Shown in pieces: positions 1 through 8,507 of a stretch of DNA of 11,469 nucleotides. The notes beneath the pieces are model-generated. The model saw only the letters and a program-made list of their open reading frames with translations, was not told the origin of the DNA and did not search any database. Both the position numbers and the translations under genes were made by a program. Numbering within the stretch: position 1 is the first letter of the stretch; the number at the start of each line of letters is the position of its first letter. The stretch is taken from the NCBI GenBank assembly GCA_045656625.1, contig JAZORL010000151.1, positions 1-11,469 on the forward strand. The letters are read 5' to 3'. This DNA comes from Scatosoma sp045656625. Its GTDB lineage: Bacteria > Bacillota > Clostridia > Christensenellales > Borkfalkiaceae.

Positions 1-771
1 GGTTACCTGGGCAATAACATGGCGGCGAAGTATTATGCGATTGCAATGCTGGAAATTATGCAAAAAGAAGGTTTCTTCACGAATGGGGCAAGCAGTTCTG
101 GCATTGATCATTACGGCGCTCAAAAGTCGATTATTTATAACCCGATTAGCTCGAAATTCGAAAAATGCGCAATGCTGATGGAGGCTTCTTATTGGTATAA
201 CGAATCAATGCTCGCAGGATCTTTTGATTCCTATGAATTGCTTTCGGGTAGCGACGCTTATCGAAATCTCAGCTTTATGCCTTTGCCGTCGGCTTGGGAT
301 TCCTACGACGTGCAGGCGGCAGGAAAGAATACAATTATGGATATTGGTATTGGTGTAATGGTTGCGAACGGCAACATTAAAAATAATCCAGAAGTATTAG
401 CAGCTGTAAAAGATTTTATTTCTTTCTTGTATTCCAATGATGAGTTGGCGAATTTCACTAAGAAAACGGGTATGACAAGACCGTTCAACTATACCCTTAA
501 CGAATCTGACGTAAACGCATTGCCTTTGTATTCTCAAAGCGTTTATAAATTGACGTCGGCATCAAACGTTGTTTATTACTCTGGTACGACTTCGGCTTAT
601 AAGCAAGCCAAAGGTTATTTGAAGATTTGCTTAGAATTACCCAAAGCAATCGTTTTAGGTACGAAGTATAGTAACTATTTGACTGCAATTAAAGATGGGA
701 AGTCAACGGAAACGCTCTTCACGAATACGCAATATTCGCAATCTGAATGGGCAAACATTTATAAAAAATAA
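1..771 (+). CDS. ABC sugar transporter solute-binding protein, C-terminal part (5' truncated)
   Basis: The frame is open from base 1 (Gly-Tyr-Leu-Gly-Asn-Asn) with no ribosome binding site before the ATG at 19, so this is the last 256 residues of a gene that starts outside the window. It reads as the C-terminal lobe of a family-1 extracellular solute-binding protein: alternating helices and strands, an internal IGIGVMVANG segment, a following VLAAVKDFISFLYSNDE helix, and then a TKKTGMTRPF stretch, which is typical of the part where these proteins describe a residual segment of the oligosaccharide cleft. The signal peptide and lipobox would lie upstream and cannot be seen. Directly followed (17 nt) by two CUT1-type permeases, it should be the lipid-anchored binding protein delivering an oligosaccharide to them. 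The ligand cannot be told from the sequence. Family call firm from context, moderate from sequence alone. Confidence 0.8.
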   Translation, partial: GYLGNNMAAKYYAIAMLEIMQKEGFFTNGASSSGIDHYGAQKSIIYNPISSKFEKCAMLMEASYWYNESMLAGSFDSYELLSGSDAYRNLSFMPLPSAWDSYDVQAAGKNTIMDIGIGVMVANGNIKNNPEVLAAVKDFISFLYSNDELANFTKKTGMTRPFNYTLNESDVNALPLYSQSVYKLTSASNVVYYSGTTSAYKQAKGYLKICLELPKAIVLGTKYSNYLTAIKDGKSTETLFTNTQYSQSEWANIYKK

Positions 772-788
772 GTTAAAGGACAAAGATT

Positions 789-1730
789 ATGTCGGGGATT
801 ATCACGAGCAAAAAAGGGATGAGCAGAACAACTAAGCGATTGATTTTTTCGCTGTTGATGGTAGGACTTCCGGTTCTTCAATTTTTAATATTTTACATAT
901 ACGTCAATTTTAATTCTATTTTGATGGCGTTTCAGGAATATTCTGCTAATCTCGACGGATTAGGATATACGGTTAAATTTGCAGGGTTTAAAAACTTTGC
1001 GGACGCTTGGTCTGTTATTTTTTCTGAATACGGCGCAAATATGATTAAAAATTCACTGATATTGTACGCGTGCAATTTAGTAATCGTTATGGGGCTTGCG
1101 TTGATATTCTCCTATTACGTTTCAAAAAAGTTTGCCGCTTCAGGCTTTTTCCGTGTTATGTTATACGTGCCGCATATCGTTTCAAGTGTTGTATTGGCAT
1201 TGTTATATAGATATGTAGTAACGGATATTTATGGCTATATTACGCTGAAGATGACCGGTGATACGGCGATCGGTTTTTTAGATAGCCCCGACACACAATT
1301 TATGACGGTATTATTGTATAATATTTGGGTTGGTTTTGGTACAAACGTAATGCTTTTTACGAACGCAATGAGTGGTATTAACAGCTCTGTCGTTGAATCC
1401 GCTGAATTGGATGGAGTTAATATTGTACAAGAATTCTTTTATATTTATATTCCTATGATTTTCCCGACGTTTATAACTTTCGTTGTGACGGGAATGGCGG
1501 GAATCTTTACCAACCAAATGAACATGTATACGTTCTTTGGAACTCGTGGTTCGTATTTTGACGTTTTAGGGTTCTATTTATATCGTGAAGCGCAAAGCGC
1601 GGCGGTAGTTGGAACGAATATATCCTATTCAATGTTGGCGGCTATGGGCTTGATGATTACTTGCGTAGTTGCTCCCGTTACGTTGATAGTTAGAAAATTG
1701 CTTGAAAAATATGGTCCCAGTGCGGATTAA
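789..1730 (+). CDS. CUT1-type ABC sugar permease 1 (LplB/MalF-like)
   Basis: Inner-membrane permease subunit of a carbohydrate ABC importer, 313 residues, the usual size for LplB/UgpA-like proteins. The AAAGGA ribosome binding site at 775-780 sits 8 nt before the ATG. About six hydrophobic segments are visible, near residues 18-40, 85-110, 120-145, 172-192, 220-240 and 280-304, with a basic cytoplasmic N-terminus. The diagnostic EAA loop, which docks onto the ATPase, starts at Glu203 (ESAELDG) and continues to a Pro-containing end (IYIPMIFP). The partner permease follows after 12 nt, and the binding protein precedes it. It is the MalF-position subunit by gene order. Nothing in it identifies the transported sugar. 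No ATPase gene is in the window, so a shared MsmK/MsmX-like ATPase is the likely partner (inference from the family). Confidence 0.93.
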   Translation: MSGIITSKKGMSRTTKRLIFSLLMVGLPVLQFLIFYIYVNFNSILMAFQEYSANLDGLGYTVKFAGFKNFADAWSVIFSEYGANMIKNSLILYACNLVIVMGLALIFSYYVSKKFAASGFFRVMLYVPHIVSSVVLALLYRYVVTDIYGYITLKMTGDTAIGFLDSPDTQFMTVLLYNIWVGFGTNVMLFTNAMSGINSSVVESAELDGVNIVQEFFYIYIPMIFPTFITFVVTGMAGIFTNQMNMYTFFGTRGSYFDVLGFYLYREAQSAAVVGTNISYSMLAAMGLMITCVVAPVTLIVRKLLEKYGPSAD

Positions 1731-1736
1731 GGGAGG
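1731..1736 (+). promoter_or_regulatory. Ribosome binding site deciding the permease 2 start
   Basis: GGGAGG begins one base after the stop codon of permease 1. It abuts ATG 1737 with no spacer, which would not allow normal initiation, and lies 6 nt from the in-frame ATG 1743, which is a normal distance. The close packing after the preceding stop suggests translational coupling of the two permeases. Confidence 0.7.
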
Positions 1737-1742
1737 ATGAAA

Positions 1743-2702
1743 ATGAAAAAAACAAAAAAGAAATTTAGTATTTTTAATGTATTGTTGATTTTGGTTTTCG
1801 TCGTTTTGCTCCTTTATTCATTGTCCTTTATCTTATTGATTTCTTGGGGCTTTTTGACCTCGCTGAAATCAGTCATTGATTTTACGGATTTAGGAAACGT
1901 GTTGGGCTTGCCGGATCCAAATTTAAGTAAGAACGAATTGAAGTTCTCTAACTACTCATTGGTGCTTAACAGTTTTAAGTTTCCCGTGGGGGATAAAAGT
2001 TTCTATTCCTCGATTTTTGGATTGATTTCCAAGCCGAAATTTGAAACGAATTTCCTTCATTTAATTTGGAATTCTGCGGCTTATGCGGTGGGGGGTAGCC
2101 TAATCCATACGATGACGACGGCGACGGTTGCGTTCATTTGTGCAAAATACCGTTTTAAATATACGGAAGTTATTTACACAACGGCTTTAATCGTAATGAT
2201 GATTCCTATTGTAGGCGCGTATCCTTCCGAATTAAAACTTTTACAGGATTTGGGCTTATATAACTCCTATTTAGGTATGTGGCTTCAAAAAATGACGTTT
2301 ACCGGATTGTATTTCTTTGTATTTTACGCATTTTTTAGAGGCATTCCCGATTCTTATATTGAGGCGGCTGAGGTAGACGGAGCACCTCAATTCACTATCT
2401 ATCTTACGATTATTATGCCGTTGGCTATCAAAATTCTTTCTACGGTTATGTTGTTATCGTTCATCGATTATTGGAATAATTATCAAGTTGCACTTTTGTA
2501 TCATCCTTCCTATCCTACGCTTGCATACGGCGTATTCTCTATGTCTACGCAAACGCTTAATTCAAATGTGGAGAAAGGTGCTTGGGATACACCGCAAAAG
2601 GTGGCTGCTTGTATGATGTTGGCATTGCCCTTGATTACTTTATTCATTATTTTTAGGAATAAAATATTGGGTGACGTATCTATGGGTGGTTTGAAAGAAT
2701 AA
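1743..2702 (+). CDS. CUT1-type ABC sugar permease 2 (YtcP/MalG-like)
   Basis: Second membrane subunit of the importer. A longer reading from ATG 1737 exists, but the ribosome binding site GGGAGG (1731-1736) would touch that codon directly, whereas ATG 1743 lies 6 nt away; I therefore chose 1743, giving 319 residues that begin MKKTKKKFS. A classic EAA loop (EAAEVDGA) begins at residue 207, followed by the IIMPLAIK end of the motif. The first hydrophobic segment (about residues 10-37) is followed by an extracytoplasmic stretch of roughly 75 residues before the next segment (near residue 110), longer than in the typical 270-290-residue MalG-like protein and accounting for the extra length. It ends with a short GDVSMGGLKE tail, common in this permease group. 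It should pair with permease 1 in one heterodimeric channel. Confidence 0.92.
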   Translation: MKKTKKKFSIFNVLLILVFVVLLLYSLSFILLISWGFLTSLKSVIDFTDLGNVLGLPDPNLSKNELKFSNYSLVLNSFKFPVGDKSFYSSIFGLISKPKFETNFLHLIWNSAAYAVGGSLIHTMTTATVAFICAKYRFKYTEVIYTTALIVMMIPIVGAYPSELKLLQDLGLYNSYLGMWLQKMTFTGLYFFVFYAFFRGIPDSYIEAAEVDGAPQFTIYLTIIMPLAIKILSTVMLLSFIDYWNNYQVALLYHPSYPTLAYGVFSMSTQTLNSNVEKGAWDTPQKVAACMMLALPLITLFIIFRNKILGDVSMGGLKE

Positions 2703-2731
2703 TGTATTGACTATTAAAAAAGGAGAATGTT

Positions 2732-5700
2732 ATGAGATTGACAAAAAATAGAAAAATTCTTGCATTGTCAGTGTTAAGTGCAGGGTTTATGGCTGCGATA
2801 TGCGCTTTAAGCTTTACTCAAAATGCAAAAACCGTATATGCTGCTGAACTGCCCACGGAAATCGCAAAAACGTCGTATTTAGTTGGCGAAAATTTCACCA
2901 TGCCAACGACGGCAACTCTTACGTTAGAGGATGAAACTACGGTATCTTCTAACGTGGGAACGCTGAAATTTCCCGATGGAACGGTTTATGAAAGTGGAGA
3001 ATACGTTTTAGGTCAAGCAGGAACGTATGAACTCACTTATTACGCCGAAGTAAATGGGAAAAAAGTAACGGCGACGAAAGAATTTTCTGCGCTTAACGAA
3101 AATTGGAGTGTATCTTCTGACCGCTCTTTGGCTGAATACGGTGCTTTAACGCTTTGCAATAATAAAAGTATAACGGACGGTATAAAAGTTTCTTTGGCGG
3201 GAGGAGACGTTTTTACTTACAGCGTTCCTGTTAACCTTTGGGACCTTGTAGATGCAGACGGTAACGTGGACGTGTGTCAAATATTCCCTGATATTAAGGC
3301 TAAGTTGGCGGACTTACCTGCTGTAAGTATGTACACGCTTAAGCTGATAGATTGCTATGATGCAAAAAATTATATTGAGTTTTACGTTTGGTCCAAAGCT
3401 GGTTCAGGCGCGTATTTAGGCGCAGGGGCGGCTAATCAAAGTTTGGGCGGATTAGAGGCGTATGCGGCCACGAATGATCGACGCGATGTTGTCTATGAGG
3501 GAACGAATTACCGTTTCCACAACTATTCTCGCTATAATATTACTTCGCAATATGGAACGAGTAGTAAAGGCGGTTCGGATACAAAAGCTTATAGTGAAAT
3601 TGGTGGGACGAGTTTTTATTATAACCCTGAAACACAGGTTATAAAAAGATTTAAGCGCGATGCAACAGGGAAAGTGTCGGACGCGCAAATTGTGAATGAT
3701 TTGGATAGTGCTGTTTTACATAATGCCAATGTTTTCAAGGGATTTACAACAGGGGAAGTGTACTTTTCCATTGAAGGACAAAATTATAATGCAAACGTGT
3801 TCAATTTTGAAATAGCGTCCATTCTTGGCGAGACGGGTAGCGCGTTGCAACATAAGACGATACTTGATAGTGATGCGCCTTCTGTTACGATTGACGCGCA
3901 GGCTTCCTATAATGCGGTGTTGAATGAAAAAATCGAAATTCCGCAAGATATTAAAATTTACGATTATAATTACTACGGAGATTTAAAGACTTCTGTTTAT
4001 TATGAATACGGAACGGAAAATCAAAGTGCCGTATTCTTAAAGAACGGTATTTTTACACCTGTTCAAATTGGTACTTATACCGTAATTTATAAAGCTACAG
4101 ATTCTTTTGGTAACGTTCGTGAAACGAGAATTGAATACGTTGTAGGCGAAGGAGTTGCAATTTCCTACGAAGAGCCTGCAAAATTCACTGAATTTGTCGC
4201 AGGGAAAAATTATGATATTCCTTTTGCAACGAACGTTGTTGGTGCCAATGGAAATACCATTCAGCAAGTAGTTCTGACAAATCCTTTGGGACAACAGGAG
4301 AAATATACGGCGGAGAATTATTCCTTTATGCCCGATACGTTAGGGGTATATACGCTTACGTATACGTTTGATGACGCGCTTTACCATAAAGAGTTTTCTT
4401 ACGAGGTTACTTGTGCGGATACCGAAAACGCCGTATTATTCTATAATCAAATAAAATTGCCTAAATATTTCGTGAAAGGGGCTATGTATTCTTTGGATCC
4501 TTATAATGTTTATGCTCCCACCGCTAACGGTTTAAGCGAGAAGGCAGCGGAAGTTTCAGTTTCTTGCGATGGCGGAGAATATAAGGCTATTTCGGATATT
4601 TCCAATTACAAAGTTGAGGCTGAAACGAGTTTGAAATTCAAATTCGGTTATAACGGAAAAGAATTAGAGAGCGAAACGTATAAGGTTATTGATTTGGCGT
4701 ATGGAACGGATGAAAAAGAATATTCTAAATATTTTTATGGGGAATATACGTCCGTATCGGAAAGCTATTCGGGCTTTACTTATCAATTTGAAACGGAAAC
4801 GCAAGCTAATAAAACTTTAGAGTTTATCAATTTGGTTTCGCTTAGCAATTTTGAACTTTCGTTTACCGTTCCAAAGGATTATGCTGCATTTGAAGAAATG
4901 CGGATTATATTGACGGACTATGCAAATACGAAAAATGTGAACGTAATTTCTTATAAAGTCAGTGAAAAAACTTTCTCGGTGAATGGCGGAAAAGAAGAAA
5001 AGCTTACGAGTGGTTTTGTTGATTTTATGCATAGGGTAGAGTTTTCCGCTGCAGATAATAAAATCAATAATAATCAGTCGGCATCAGTAGATTGCGTTGC
5101 ATTTGAAAGCGATTTATGTTTCCTTCGCATAGAACTTGTTAACGTAACGGCGACGAGTCAGGTGTGCATTTCAAAACTGAATAATCAAAGCTTTGGTGTT
5201 TCTATGTATGAAGATGCTCCTGAATTTTCTTTCGAGCAAGTGCAAGGTGTAAAAGAAGTGAACGACACCGTTACAATTTCTACCGCAACTATTAGCAACG
5301 TTCTTAATCCTGTCTTATTTAAAGATTGTTTGGTTAGCGTATATGCGCCCGATGGAACGTTTGTAACAAGCAAAGACGGTATTTTATTGGATAAAGTATC
5401 TGCATTGAGAGCCTACGAAGTTGTATTAAGTAGCTATGGCACTTATAAAGTTGAGTATAGTGGGTTAGTGAATACAGGAATGAGCGGATATAATGCGACG
5501 AGAGAAAAAGCGAGCGATTATCCTATCAATGTTTTGGATAAAGAACCGCCTCAAATCACGTTGGAAGATACGAAAGCTGTTTCTTTGAAGGTAGGTGAAA
5601 CACACGTTCTTCGCACCTTTACGGTAAGCGACAATAATACGCAAACAGCTGCAATCAACTCGATTGTTTTGGTTTATAACGAGGCTGGTAATTTAGTCGC

Positions 5701-5815
5701 TTGGAACGTTAAAGAGATTGCTTTCGATAAGGTTGGTACCTATCAGGTTGTCGTTTGTGCGGAAGATGAAGGTGGGAATATGACTTCTGTTTCCTATTCA
5801 ATCGTTGTAAAATAA
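2732..5815 (+). CDS. Large secreted multi-domain Ig-like protein, function unknown
   Basis: 1027 residues with AGGAGA (2721-2726) 5 nt before the ATG. A Sec signal peptide (basic MRLTKNRK, hydrophobic core to about residue 29) ends at VYA-A near residue 37; there is no lipobox, no LPXTG motif and no C-terminal membrane segment, so it is released or held by partners. Domains read in order: Ig-like about 39-118; a larger beta-rich region about 120-375; Ig-like about 379-473, opened by DSDAPSVTI; two further Ig-like units about 474-562 and 563-655; a second beta-rich region about 657-815 that resembles the first; and Ig-like units about 830-935 and 936-1027, the last opened by DKEPPQITL. The Ig units share a late G-x-Y-x-[LV]-x-[YV] strand (GTYELTY, GTYTVIY, GVYTLTY, GTYKVEY, GTYQVVV). 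I see no catalytic signature. Placed between permeases and a glycosidase-like lipoprotein, it may bind glycan (inference). Confidence 0.85.
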   Translation: MRLTKNRKILALSVLSAGFMAAICALSFTQNAKTVYAAELPTEIAKTSYLVGENFTMPTTATLTLEDETTVSSNVGTLKFPDGTVYESGEYVLGQAGTYELTYYAEVNGKKVTATKEFSALNENWSVSSDRSLAEYGALTLCNNKSITDGIKVSLAGGDVFTYSVPVNLWDLVDADGNVDVCQIFPDIKAKLADLPAVSMYTLKLIDCYDAKNYIEFYVWSKAGSGAYLGAGAANQSLGGLEAYAATNDRRDVVYEGTNYRFHNYSRYNITSQYGTSSKGGSDTKAYSEIGGTSFYYNPETQVIKRFKRDATGKVSDAQIVNDLDSAVLHNANVFKGFTTGEVYFSIEGQNYNANVFNFEIASILGETGSALQHKTILDSDAPSVTIDAQASYNAVLNEKIEIPQDIKIYDYNYYGDLKTSVYYEYGTENQSAVFLKNGIFTPVQIGTYTVIYKATDSFGNVRETRIEYVVGEGVAISYEEPAKFTEFVAGKNYDIPFATNVVGANGNTIQQVVLTNPLGQQEKYTAENYSFMPDTLGVYTLTYTFDDALYHKEFSYEVTCADTENAVLFYNQIKLPKYFVKGAMYSLDPYNVYAPTANGLSEKAAEVSVSCDGGEYKAISDISNYKVEAETSLKFKFGYNGKELESETYKVIDLAYGTDEKEYSKYFYGEYTSVSESYSGFTYQFETETQANKTLEFINLVSLSNFELSFTVPKDYAAFEEMRIILTDYANTKNVNVISYKVSEKTFSVNGGKEEKLTSGFVDFMHRVEFSAADNKINNNQSASVDCVAFESDLCFLRIELVNVTATSQVCISKLNNQSFGVSMYEDAPEFSFEQVQGVKEVNDTVTISTATISNVLNPVLFKDCLVSVYAPDGTFVTSKDGILLDKVSALRAYEVVLSSYGTYKVEYSGLVNTGMSGYNATREKASDYPINVLDKEPPQITLEDTKAVSLKVGETHVLRTFTVSDNNTQTAAINSIVLVYNEAGNLVAWNVKEIAFDKVGTYQVVVCAEDEGGNMTSVSYSIVVK

Positions 5816-5827
5816 GGAGGGGAAAGT

Positions 5828-7846
5828 ATGAAAAAACGTATTATAAGTTTAATTTTAGCTTTTGCTACGTGTTGTACTTTTTTAAGCGCATGCGATAAAG
5901 AAACAGGTACGCAAGAAGCTTACGTGGCGAAGAAATATACGTATACCGATGGAGTTCACGATTTAACTGCGCCTGAAACCGATAAATATTTGGTTAAGAA
6001 TAATAATACCGAATATTCTTTGGTGTTGCCCGAAAAGCAAGGGAAGTTTATTACGGCAGCGGAAAGTGAATTTAAGACGTTTTTCAAGCAAGCAACCGGT
6101 ATCAATATAAAAACGATTGCCGAATCGGATGATGGATTAACGCATAATGCCACGAATAAATATATATCTATAGGCGAAACAAAATTGCTTGACAGCGCTG
6201 ATATTACTGTAGATTACGAGAAATTAGGCGTAGAAGGCGTTAGAATCGTTACGAAAGACGATACGATTTATTTAGTTGGCGGTAGTGATCAAGGTACGTT
6301 GAATGCAGTCTATGATTTTATGCAAATCGTATTTAACTTTGAAATTTATTATCACGATTGTTGGGTGATTGACGAGGTTGAAAACGTTAAACTTCGCAAT
6401 TTCAACGTGACGGATATTCCCGATATTGAAATGCGTGGAGCAACTTGGGGAAACGTACAAGATAATGCAAATAATATTGGTTATCGTTTCCGTATGGCTT
6501 ATAGATTAGACGATCATATTTTGCCTCTTGGTGATACTGAACACGGGGCAGTGGCTCAGTCGATTCATAACAGCGATAATATTTTACCTTCCGCATATTG
6601 GGGAGTAGAACACCCCAGATGGTTTTCCGATGCGGGTGGTAAATTGCCTCAGCTTTGCTACACGGCGCGTGGTGATCAGCGTGAATACAAAGCAATGGTA
6701 GAGCAAATCGCAACGGTTATGGTAGATAATTTAAAAAAATATCCTGTTGCCGATTTCCCTCAATATAGTCTTATGACTTTAACGATGGAAGATAACTGGG
6801 CAACGTGTAGCTGTACGGCTTGCGTAAATGCGAAATATATGTATGGAACGGAGTCGGGCGCAGTCATTGTTCTTTGCAATAACGTTATGGAAAAAGTGCA
6901 AGAAGAAATGCAAAAGCCTGAAAATGCTGACTATTACAGAAAAGATTTAAAGCTGATGTTTTTCGCATATCATAATTTTGTTGATGCGCCTGCGACTTAC
7001 AGTGAAAAACAACAAAAATTCGTAATCAATCATCCTGATTTGCAGATGCGCGATGACGTTGGTGTTTATTTCGCGCAATCAACCGGCATGCAATATCTTG
7101 TAAATATTTACGATAAGCAAAACGAAGAGGCAAGAAATACGTGTTTGAAATGGTTTACGATGACGGATAACGTGTATATGTGGACTTATCAAATGAACTT
7201 CCTTTCCTACCTTACGATGCACGACACGTTTAATTATTTTACGAGCGAAGCTTATCAATTTTATGCGGCTGGTGGTGTAAAAGCTCTTAAAAATCAAGGG
7301 GCAAGTCAATGTAAAGATCTTGCGAATTTCAATGGGTTAAAAGCTTTCTTGGATTATAAACTTGGTTGGGATAGTACGTTAGACGAAAAAGAACTCACCG
7401 ATGAATGGTTTGAGGCTATGTACGGGGTAACAGCTCCTATCATGAGAGAGCTTTACGAGGCGGAAAGAAAGCATTGCTTGCTCGTTATGAATCAAGCAGG
7501 TAATTTGACAAATTATAAAATTAGCGTCAACATGTATTTGCAACAATACTGGCCGATCAATACGCTTAGAACTTGGATTTCTTATTGTGAAAGCGCACTT
7601 GAATTAGCGAAAGATACCTATGCGACCTATGAGCCTGAAACATATCAAATGATTAAAGAGCATATTGATACCGAATGGGTGCCTAATGCGTACTTGGTTC
7701 TCAGATTGTATGAAGCGGCGTATATTCCGACGGAAGAATACAACGGCTATTTCACCTATTTTGACGAAGTATTTACCCACCTTGGCTCAATGACCGTAGA
7801 CGAACCCGGGGCAACGCTTGCGACGGAAATTAACGGATGGAAATAA
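5828..7846 (+). CDS. DUF4838 (GH163-like) putative glycoside hydrolase lipoprotein
   Basis: 672 residues; AGGAGG (5815-5820) overlaps the previous stop and sits 7 nt from the ATG. The signal ends in the lipobox LSAC with lipid-acceptor Cys22, so the protein is anchored on the outer face of the membrane. Residues about 60-195 form an alpha/beta domain (YSLVLPEK, then an AESEFKTFF helix and YLVGGSDQGTLNAVYDFM) like the N-terminal domains of GH20 and GH67 enzymes. From about residue 200 (MRGATWG) the DUF4838 core begins: TMEDN with Glu321-Asp322 at the position where relatives carry an Asn-Asp pair, the cysteine set C327-x-C329-x2-C332, FFAYHNF at 378-384, and MWTYQMNF at 451-458. A helical C-terminal part follows. 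From memory, DUF4838 proteins include CAZy family GH163, described as endo-beta-N-acetylglucosaminidases on complex N-glycans; activity here is inferred, and the substrate may differ. Confidence 0.82.
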   Translation: MKKRIISLILAFATCCTFLSACDKETGTQEAYVAKKYTYTDGVHDLTAPETDKYLVKNNNTEYSLVLPEKQGKFITAAESEFKTFFKQATGINIKTIAESDDGLTHNATNKYISIGETKLLDSADITVDYEKLGVEGVRIVTKDDTIYLVGGSDQGTLNAVYDFMQIVFNFEIYYHDCWVIDEVENVKLRNFNVTDIPDIEMRGATWGNVQDNANNIGYRFRMAYRLDDHILPLGDTEHGAVAQSIHNSDNILPSAYWGVEHPRWFSDAGGKLPQLCYTARGDQREYKAMVEQIATVMVDNLKKYPVADFPQYSLMTLTMEDNWATCSCTACVNAKYMYGTESGAVIVLCNNVMEKVQEEMQKPENADYYRKDLKLMFFAYHNFVDAPATYSEKQQKFVINHPDLQMRDDVGVYFAQSTGMQYLVNIYDKQNEEARNTCLKWFTMTDNVYMWTYQMNFLSYLTMHDTFNYFTSEAYQFYAAGGVKALKNQGASQCKDLANFNGLKAFLDYKLGWDSTLDEKELTDEWFEAMYGVTAPIMRELYEAERKHCLLVMNQAGNLTNYKISVNMYLQQYWPINTLRTWISYCESALELAKDTYATYEPETYQMIKEHIDTEWVPNAYLVLRLYEAAYIPTEEYNGYFTYFDEVFTHLGSMTVDEPGATLATEINGWK

Positions 7847-7858
7847 GGAGGAATTATA

Positions 7859-8479
7859 ATGAAAAAACTATTGCTTACAATTTTAAGTGCATTCCTTATT
7901 TTGATTTCCGTATGCGGTTGTAATAACAATAATAACGACAATCCGCCTATTGAAGAAGGGAAAGTAGAATTAGTCTTAAGTAAGAGTGAAAAGGATTTAT
8001 TGCTTGGGGAAGAATATGAACTAATGATTTATTCTGACGCACATAGAACGCAACAAATTACTTGGATATCCTCAAAGCCTTCGGTGGCAACGGTAGAGAA
8101 TGGAAAAGTTACTGCCCAAACAGTAGGTGAAACAACCATTACGGCAACGGCGTCAGATGGAACAAGCGCTACTTGCGTTATTAACGTTACTACCGGCGGT
8201 AAATTACCCGTATTAGAATTTGAATTTGATTATACGGAAGAAATTTCTGTCAGCTTGAATGAAAAGCTTAATTTTGAAGGCTGGGTAAACTTCAACGGAA
8301 TGGAGTTCTCGGATGCGGAGATTTCCTATGAATCTTCCGATGATACGGTTGGGGCGGTAAGTGCAGACGGGGTATTCTCGCCACTTAAGGAAGGTACTAC
8401 CGTTGTAACGGTAAAGGCGCAATGGAGAAATATTCAGTCGGAGCTTTTGACGAGAATATTTACGATAACGGTTATTTAA
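7859..8479 (+). CDS. Small BIG2-domain lipoprotein
   Basis: 206 residues; AGGAGG (7846-7851) overlaps the previous stop codon and lies 7 nt from the ATG. The signal peptide ends SVCGC, so Cys21 is the probable lipid-acceptor (Cys19 is a less likely alternative), followed by an Asn-rich linker (five Asn in a row). Residues about 38-112 are a bacterial Ig-like group 2 (BIG2) domain: the W69 strand (ITWISSKPSVATV), then ENGKVTAQTVGETTITATA. Residues about 118-206 form a second, more divergent Ig-like unit with YESSDDTVGAVSADGVFSP. No enzyme motif is present. The mature protein is little more than two Ig domains on a lipid anchor. It probably acts as a small surface glycan-binding or scaffold protein for the glycosidase encoded just before it (inference from position). 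Confidence 0.8.
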   Translation: MKKLLLTILSAFLILISVCGCNNNNNDNPPIEEGKVELVLSKSEKDLLLGEEYELMIYSDAHRTQQITWISSKPSVATVENGKVTAQTVGETTITATASDGTSATCVINVTTGGKLPVLEFEFDYTEEISVSLNEKLNFEGWVNFNGMEFSDAEISYESSDDTVGAVSADGVFSPLKEGTTVVTVKAQWRNIQSELLTRIFTITVI

Positions 8480-8507
8480 TTATAGATCGTAAAAAAGGAG
8501 TGGTAAG

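Noticed and set aside
6402..6713. 103-residue open frame on the minus strand
   Set aside because: It is a shadow of the DUF4838 gene; composition is irregular (many His, Tyr and Arg) and no family or start signal is visible.
8480..8507. Possible promoter in the widest gap among the last operon genes
   Set aside because: The 28-nt gap holds only a ribosome binding site; no -10/-35 pair at acceptable spacing was seen.
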